From Elusimicrobiota bacterium (GTDB lineage Bacteria; Elusimicrobiota; Elusimicrobia; UBA1565), in assembly GCA_003450735.1 (NCBI GenBank), contig DMEZ01000055.1:31027-90811 (forward strand): DNA of 59,785 nucleotides, in the 5' to 3' direction. Under the pieces are notes generated by a model. That model searched no databases. It was given only the letters and a program-made list of their open reading frames with translations, and was not told where the DNA came from. Both the position numbers and the translations under genes were made by a program. Shown piece after piece: positions 56,581-59,785 of this stretch. Positions within the stretch are counted from its first letter, which is position 1, and each line of letters opens with the position of its first letter.

Positions 56581-59500
56581 ATGAACCAAGTTGAGAAGCA
56601 GACCCCTCTCGCCATCGTCGGCATCGGCTGCATGTTCCCCAAGGCCGAGGGCCTCGGGAGCTACTGGGCCAACATCAAGAACCGCGTGGACGGCATCTCC
56701 GACGTGCCCGCCAGCCACTGGAGCGCGGACGCGTACTACCACTCCGACCCCGCCTCCCCCGACCGCACCTACGGCCGCCGCGGAGGCTTCCTCGAGCCCG
56801 TCGACTTCGACCCGACCGAGTTCGGCATCTCTCCCAACAACATCCCGGCCACCGACCCCGCCCAGCTGCTCGGTCTTCTGGTCGCCCAGCAGGCCCTGCG
56901 CGATGCGGGCTACGGCCCCGAGCGCGCTTTCGACCGGCGCAGGGTGAGCGTCATCCTGGGCGTCACCGGCGCCCTCGAGACCGTCGTCCCCCTCGGCGCG
57001 CGCCTGGGCCACCCGGTCTGGCGCAAGGCCCTGCGCGAGGCCGGCATCGAGGGCGAGCGCGCCGAGGCGGTCCTCTCGCGCATCGCCGACCACTACGTGG
57101 AGTGGCAGGAGAACTCCTTCCCGGGCCTGCTCGGCAACGTCGTCGCCGGGCGCATCGCCAACCGACTCGACCTGGGCGGCACGAACTGCGTCGTGGACGC
57201 CGCCTGCGGAAGCTCCATGAGCGCCGCCCACATGGCCAGCCTCGAGCTGATCACCGGGCGCGCCGACATGGCCATCACCGGCGGCGTGGACTGCTTCAAC
57301 GACATCTTCATGTTCATGTGCTTCTCCAAGACGCCCGCCCTCTCCCCCACGGGCGACTGCCGCGCCTTCGACAGCGCGGGCGACGGCACCATCCTGGGCG
57401 AGGGCCTGGGGATGGTGGTGCTCAAGCGCCTGGCCGACGCGGAGCGGGACGGCGACCGCATCTACGCGGTGCTCAAGGCCATCGGCTCCTCGAGCGACGG
57501 CAAGGGCAAGGCCATCTACGCCCCGAGCCCCGAGGGGCAGATGCAGGCCCTGAAGAACGCCTACCGCCTGGCCGGCGTCTCGCCGGACACCATCGAGCTC
57601 GTCGAAGCGCACGGCACCGGCACCAAGGCGGGCGACGCGGCCGAGCTGAGCGCCCTCAACGAGGTGTACCGCGAGGCCCGCAAGGACGGCGCCTGGTGCG
57701 CGCTGGGATCGGTCAAGTCCTCCATCGGCCACACCAAGGCCGCGGCCGGCTCGGCCGGGCTCATCAAGGCCGCCCTGGCCCTCCACCACAAGGTCCTGCC
57801 GCCCACCCTCAAGATCCGCCAGCCCTTGCCCGAGCTCGCCTCGGGGAAGACCCCGTTCTACGCCAGCACCGAGAAGCGCCCCTGGCTGACCCAGCCGGGC
57901 CACCCGCGCCGCGCCGCCGTGTCGGCCTTCGGCTTCGGCGGCAGCAACTTCCACGCGGTGCTCGAGGAGCACCACCCCTCCAAGGCCGAGCCCGACTGGG
58001 ACGGAGACGTCGAGCTGGCCGCCCTTTCGGCCCCCAGCGCCGAGGCCCTCCGCGCCGAGTGCGCCGCCTGGGCCGCCGAGGGGAGCTGGGACGCCCTGCG
58101 AGTGAAGGCCGAGCGCTCCCGCCGCGCCTTCAACCGCGAGCACGCCTTCCGCCTCCTCGTCGTCCTGGAGAAGGGCCGCCCCCACGCCAGGGCCTTCGAG
58201 TCCTGGAGCCCCCAGGACGGGGCCTTCGCCGGCGAGGGGCCCCTGCAGGGCAAGGTCGCCTTCGTCTTCCCGGGACAGGGCTCGCAGTACGTCGGGATGG
58301 GCCGCGACCTCGCCTGCCTGTTCCCCGAGATGCATGACACCCTGGTCGAGGCCGACCACGCCTTCGGCTCGCGCCTCACCGACCTCATCTACCCCCAGCC
58401 CGCCTTCGGCGAGGGAGCCGCGGCCGCCGCGGAGGCGGCTTTGCGCGCCACGACGGCCGCCCAGCCGGCCCTCGGCGCCCTCAGCCTGGGGGCCCTGCGC
58501 GTGCTCGCGCTCTTCGGCGTCAAGCCGGAAGCCGCCGCGGGCCACAGCTACGGCGAGCTCACCGCGCTCTGCGCCGCGGGCCGCATCGACCCTTCGAGTC
58601 TGCACTCGCTCTCCAAGCTCCGAGGCCAGCTGATGGCCGCGGGCGGCGGCGACAAGGGCTCGATGCTCGCGGCCATGGCCCCGCTCGCCGACCTCGAGCG
58701 CGTCCTGGCCGAGGAGAAGCTCGACCTCGTCCTGGCCAACCGCAACGCACCGGCCCAGGCGGTCCTCTCGGGACGATCGGACCTCATCGCCCGGGCCGCC
58801 GAGGCCCTCGCCAAGCGCGGCATCCGCGCCGTCCCCCTGCCGGTCTCGGCCGCGTTCCACAGCCCGCTCGTCTCCGACGCGAAGGCCCCCTTCCGCGCCG
58901 CCCTGGGCCCGGTCGCCTTCGCCCCGGCCGCCTTCCCCGTCTATGCCAACACGACGGCCCAGCCCTACCCGGCCGCGGGCGACGCCTCGCGCGAGCTCCT
59001 CGCCGGCCAGCTCGCCGCCCCGGTGGAGTTCATGGCCCTCATCGAGCGCATGCACCAGGACGGCGTGCGCGTTTTCGTGGAGGTCGGACCCGGCGCGAAG
59101 CTCACCGGCCTCGTCGGCTCCATCCTCGAGGGCAAGCCCCACTCCGCCCTCGCCCTCGACGCGTCGAACGGCCGCAGGAACGGCGCGGTGGACCTCGCCC
59201 GCGCCCTGGCCCAGCTCGCGGCCCTCGGCGCGAGCGTCGACCTCAAGCCCTGGCAGGGCGGCGAGGCCGGCGTGCGGGACATCCTTTCTCGCAAGAAGCC
59301 GAAGGTCTCGGTGAAGGTCAGCGGCGCGACGCCCCTCAACCCGAAGAGCCTCCAGCCCGCGAAGATGCCCCCTCCGCCTGCAGCGGCGCCGCAGGCCCCC
59401 GCCGCCGTGCTCGCTCCGGCGGCTTCCGATGGGCTCACCGCACTAGCCCGCCTGCAGGAGCAGACCGCCCAGCTGCACATGAAGTTCCTCGAAGGACAGG

Positions 59501-59785
59501 AAGCGGTGCAGAAGGCTCTGCTCGCGGCGCTCCAGGGCCAGCCCATGCCCGTCGTGCAGGCTCCAATGCCCCAGGCCGTCCCGGCGCAACCAGCTCCGGC
59601 ATCGGCCCCTGCGGCGAACCTTAGCGCCGCAGGGGCGGCGCGAGCGGAGAACGGCCCGCGCGCCGCCGACGGATCCAAGATCTCCTCAGCCTTGCTCGCC
59701 GTGGTCTCCGAGCAGACCGGCTACCCCGCCGAGACCCTCGACCTCGACATGGGCCTCGAGAGCGACCTCGGCATCGACTCCATCA
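56581..59785 (+). CDS. pfaA: PfaA-like polyketide/PUFA synthase (KS-AT-ACP..., cut by window)
   Basis: About 1068 residues before the window ends. The ketosynthase has LAIVGIGCMFPKAEGLGSYW, ISPNNIPATDPAQLLGLLVA (PfaA-type), active site VDAACGSSMSA near Cys209, EAHGTGT and SIGHTKAAAG. The acyltransferase has FVFPGQGSQYVGMG and GHSYGEL with its Ser near 656. An Ala/Pro linker leads to the first ACP, ending in ESDLGIDS at the edge with the phosphopantetheine Ser visible. More ACPs and a ketoreductase are expected outside. Usual PfaA has DAACAxS; the G here is a small difference. The product could be a polyunsaturated fatty acid or a secondary lipid. Confidence 0.9.
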   Translation, partial: MNQVEKQTPLAIVGIGCMFPKAEGLGSYWANIKNRVDGISDVPASHWSADAYYHSDPASPDRTYGRRGGFLEPVDFDPTEFGISPNNIPATDPAQLLGLLVAQQALRDAGYGPERAFDRRRVSVILGVTGALETVVPLGARLGHPVWRKALREAGIEGERAEAVLSRIADHYVEWQENSFPGLLGNVVAGRIANRLDLGGTNCVVDAACGSSMSAAHMASLELITGRADMAITGGVDCFNDIFMFMCFSKTPALSPTGDCRAFDSAGDGTILGEGLGMVVLKRLADAERDGDRIYAVLKAIGSSSDGKGKAIYAPSPEGQMQALKNAYRLAGVSPDTIELVEAHGTGTKAGDAAELSALNEVYREARKDGAWCALGSVKSSIGHTKAAAGSAGLIKAALALHHKVLPPTLKIRQPLPELASGKTPFYASTEKRPWLTQPGHPRRAAVSAFGFGGSNFHAVLEEHHPSKAEPDWDGDVELAALSAPSAEALRAECAAWAAEGSWDALRVKAERSRRAFNREHAFRLLVVLEKGRPHARAFESWSPQDGAFAGEGPLQGKVAFVFPGQGSQYVGMGRDLACLFPEMHDTLVEADHAFGSRLTDLIYPQPAFGEGAAAAAEAALRATTAAQPALGALSLGALRVLALFGVKPEAAAGHSYGELTALCAAGRIDPSSLHSLSKLRGQLMAAGGGDKGSMLAAMAPLADLERVLAEEKLDLVLANRNAPAQAVLSGRSDLIARAAEALAKRGIRAVPLPVSAAFHSPLVSDAKAPFRAALGPVAFAPAAFPVYANTTAQPYPAAGDASRELLAGQLAAPVEFMALIERMHQDGVRVFVEVGPGAKLTGLVGSILEGKPHSALALDASNGRRNGAVDLARALAQLAALGASVDLKPWQGGEAGVRDILSRKKPKVSVKVSGATPLNPKSLQPAKMPPPPAAAPQAPAAVLAPAASDGLTALARLQEQTAQLHMKFLEGQEAVQKALLAALQGQPMPVVQAPMPQAVPAQPAPASAPAANLSAAGAARAENGPRAADGSKISSALLAVVSEQTGYPAETLDLDMGLESDLGIDSI

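Overview
The window is a GC-rich (by eye about 70%) bacterial chromosome segment with very tight gene packing. Most neighbouring genes overlap by the 4-5 bases of an ATGA, GTGA or TGATG junction. Outer-membrane style lipoproteins, exported proteins, an ECF sigma factor, TPR/kinase receptors and a PfaA/PfaD lipid synthase point to a deep-branching Gram-negative lineage. Elusimicrobiota would fit, but that is a guess from gene style; no rRNA gene or close marker is present to prove it.

Layout. 1-6750 is an accessory zone: a B12-binding radical SAM protein (cut by the window edge), a cysteine hydrolase, an AT-rich gene encoding a zinc-ribbon/Vsr-like nuclease, two damaged ORF6N genes, a BaiN-type flavoprotein, a nucleotidyltransferase with a small partner, and a patch of remnants and interlocking inverted repeats. 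6778-12151 (minus) holds a lipoprotein and a run moaC-moaD-moaE-moaB/mog followed by a COG2108-like radical SAM protein, a thioredoxin-reductase-like flavoprotein and an RlmN-like protein. 12197-13233 holds an M23 peptidase and tRNA-Cys.

13498-30914 is one long plus-strand nucleotide-synthesis array: guaB3, guaA, purC, a tandem purS, purL, purQ, purF, purD, pyrC, a lipoprotein, pyrD, pyrF, pyrE, purM and a fused purN-purH. It covers most of the path from PRPP to IMP and GMP and the last steps to UMP; purE/K, purB, purA, pyrB and carAB are not in view.

30959-54790 mixes envelope and signalling genes (DUF4097 protein, HExxH protein, thioredoxin-like protein, ECF sigma with a VWA partner, a PHP phosphoesterase, two receptor kinases with extracytoplasmic TPR domains, a GIDE/ATPase-like pair) with accessory genes (HigBA-like toxin-antitoxin, HNH endonuclease, a LAGLIDADG-like protein, an ADP-ribosylglycohydrolase remnant, a 24-residue peptide gene) and tRNA-Ser(CGA). 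54915-59785 opens a polyunsaturated-fatty-acid or secondary-lipid synthase locus (pfaD, then pfaA running off the end).

The most unusual signal is a promoter-like block, GGAAC-N17-CGTAC-N8-ATG, with identical spacing before four unrelated accessory genes (both ORF6N copies, the HNH endonuclease and the 24-residue peptide). It looks like an ECF-sigma regulon of mobile or defence-type genes with leaderless starts. Several housekeeping genes also have a -10 box only 6-8 bases before the ATG, so leaderless transcription seems common here.
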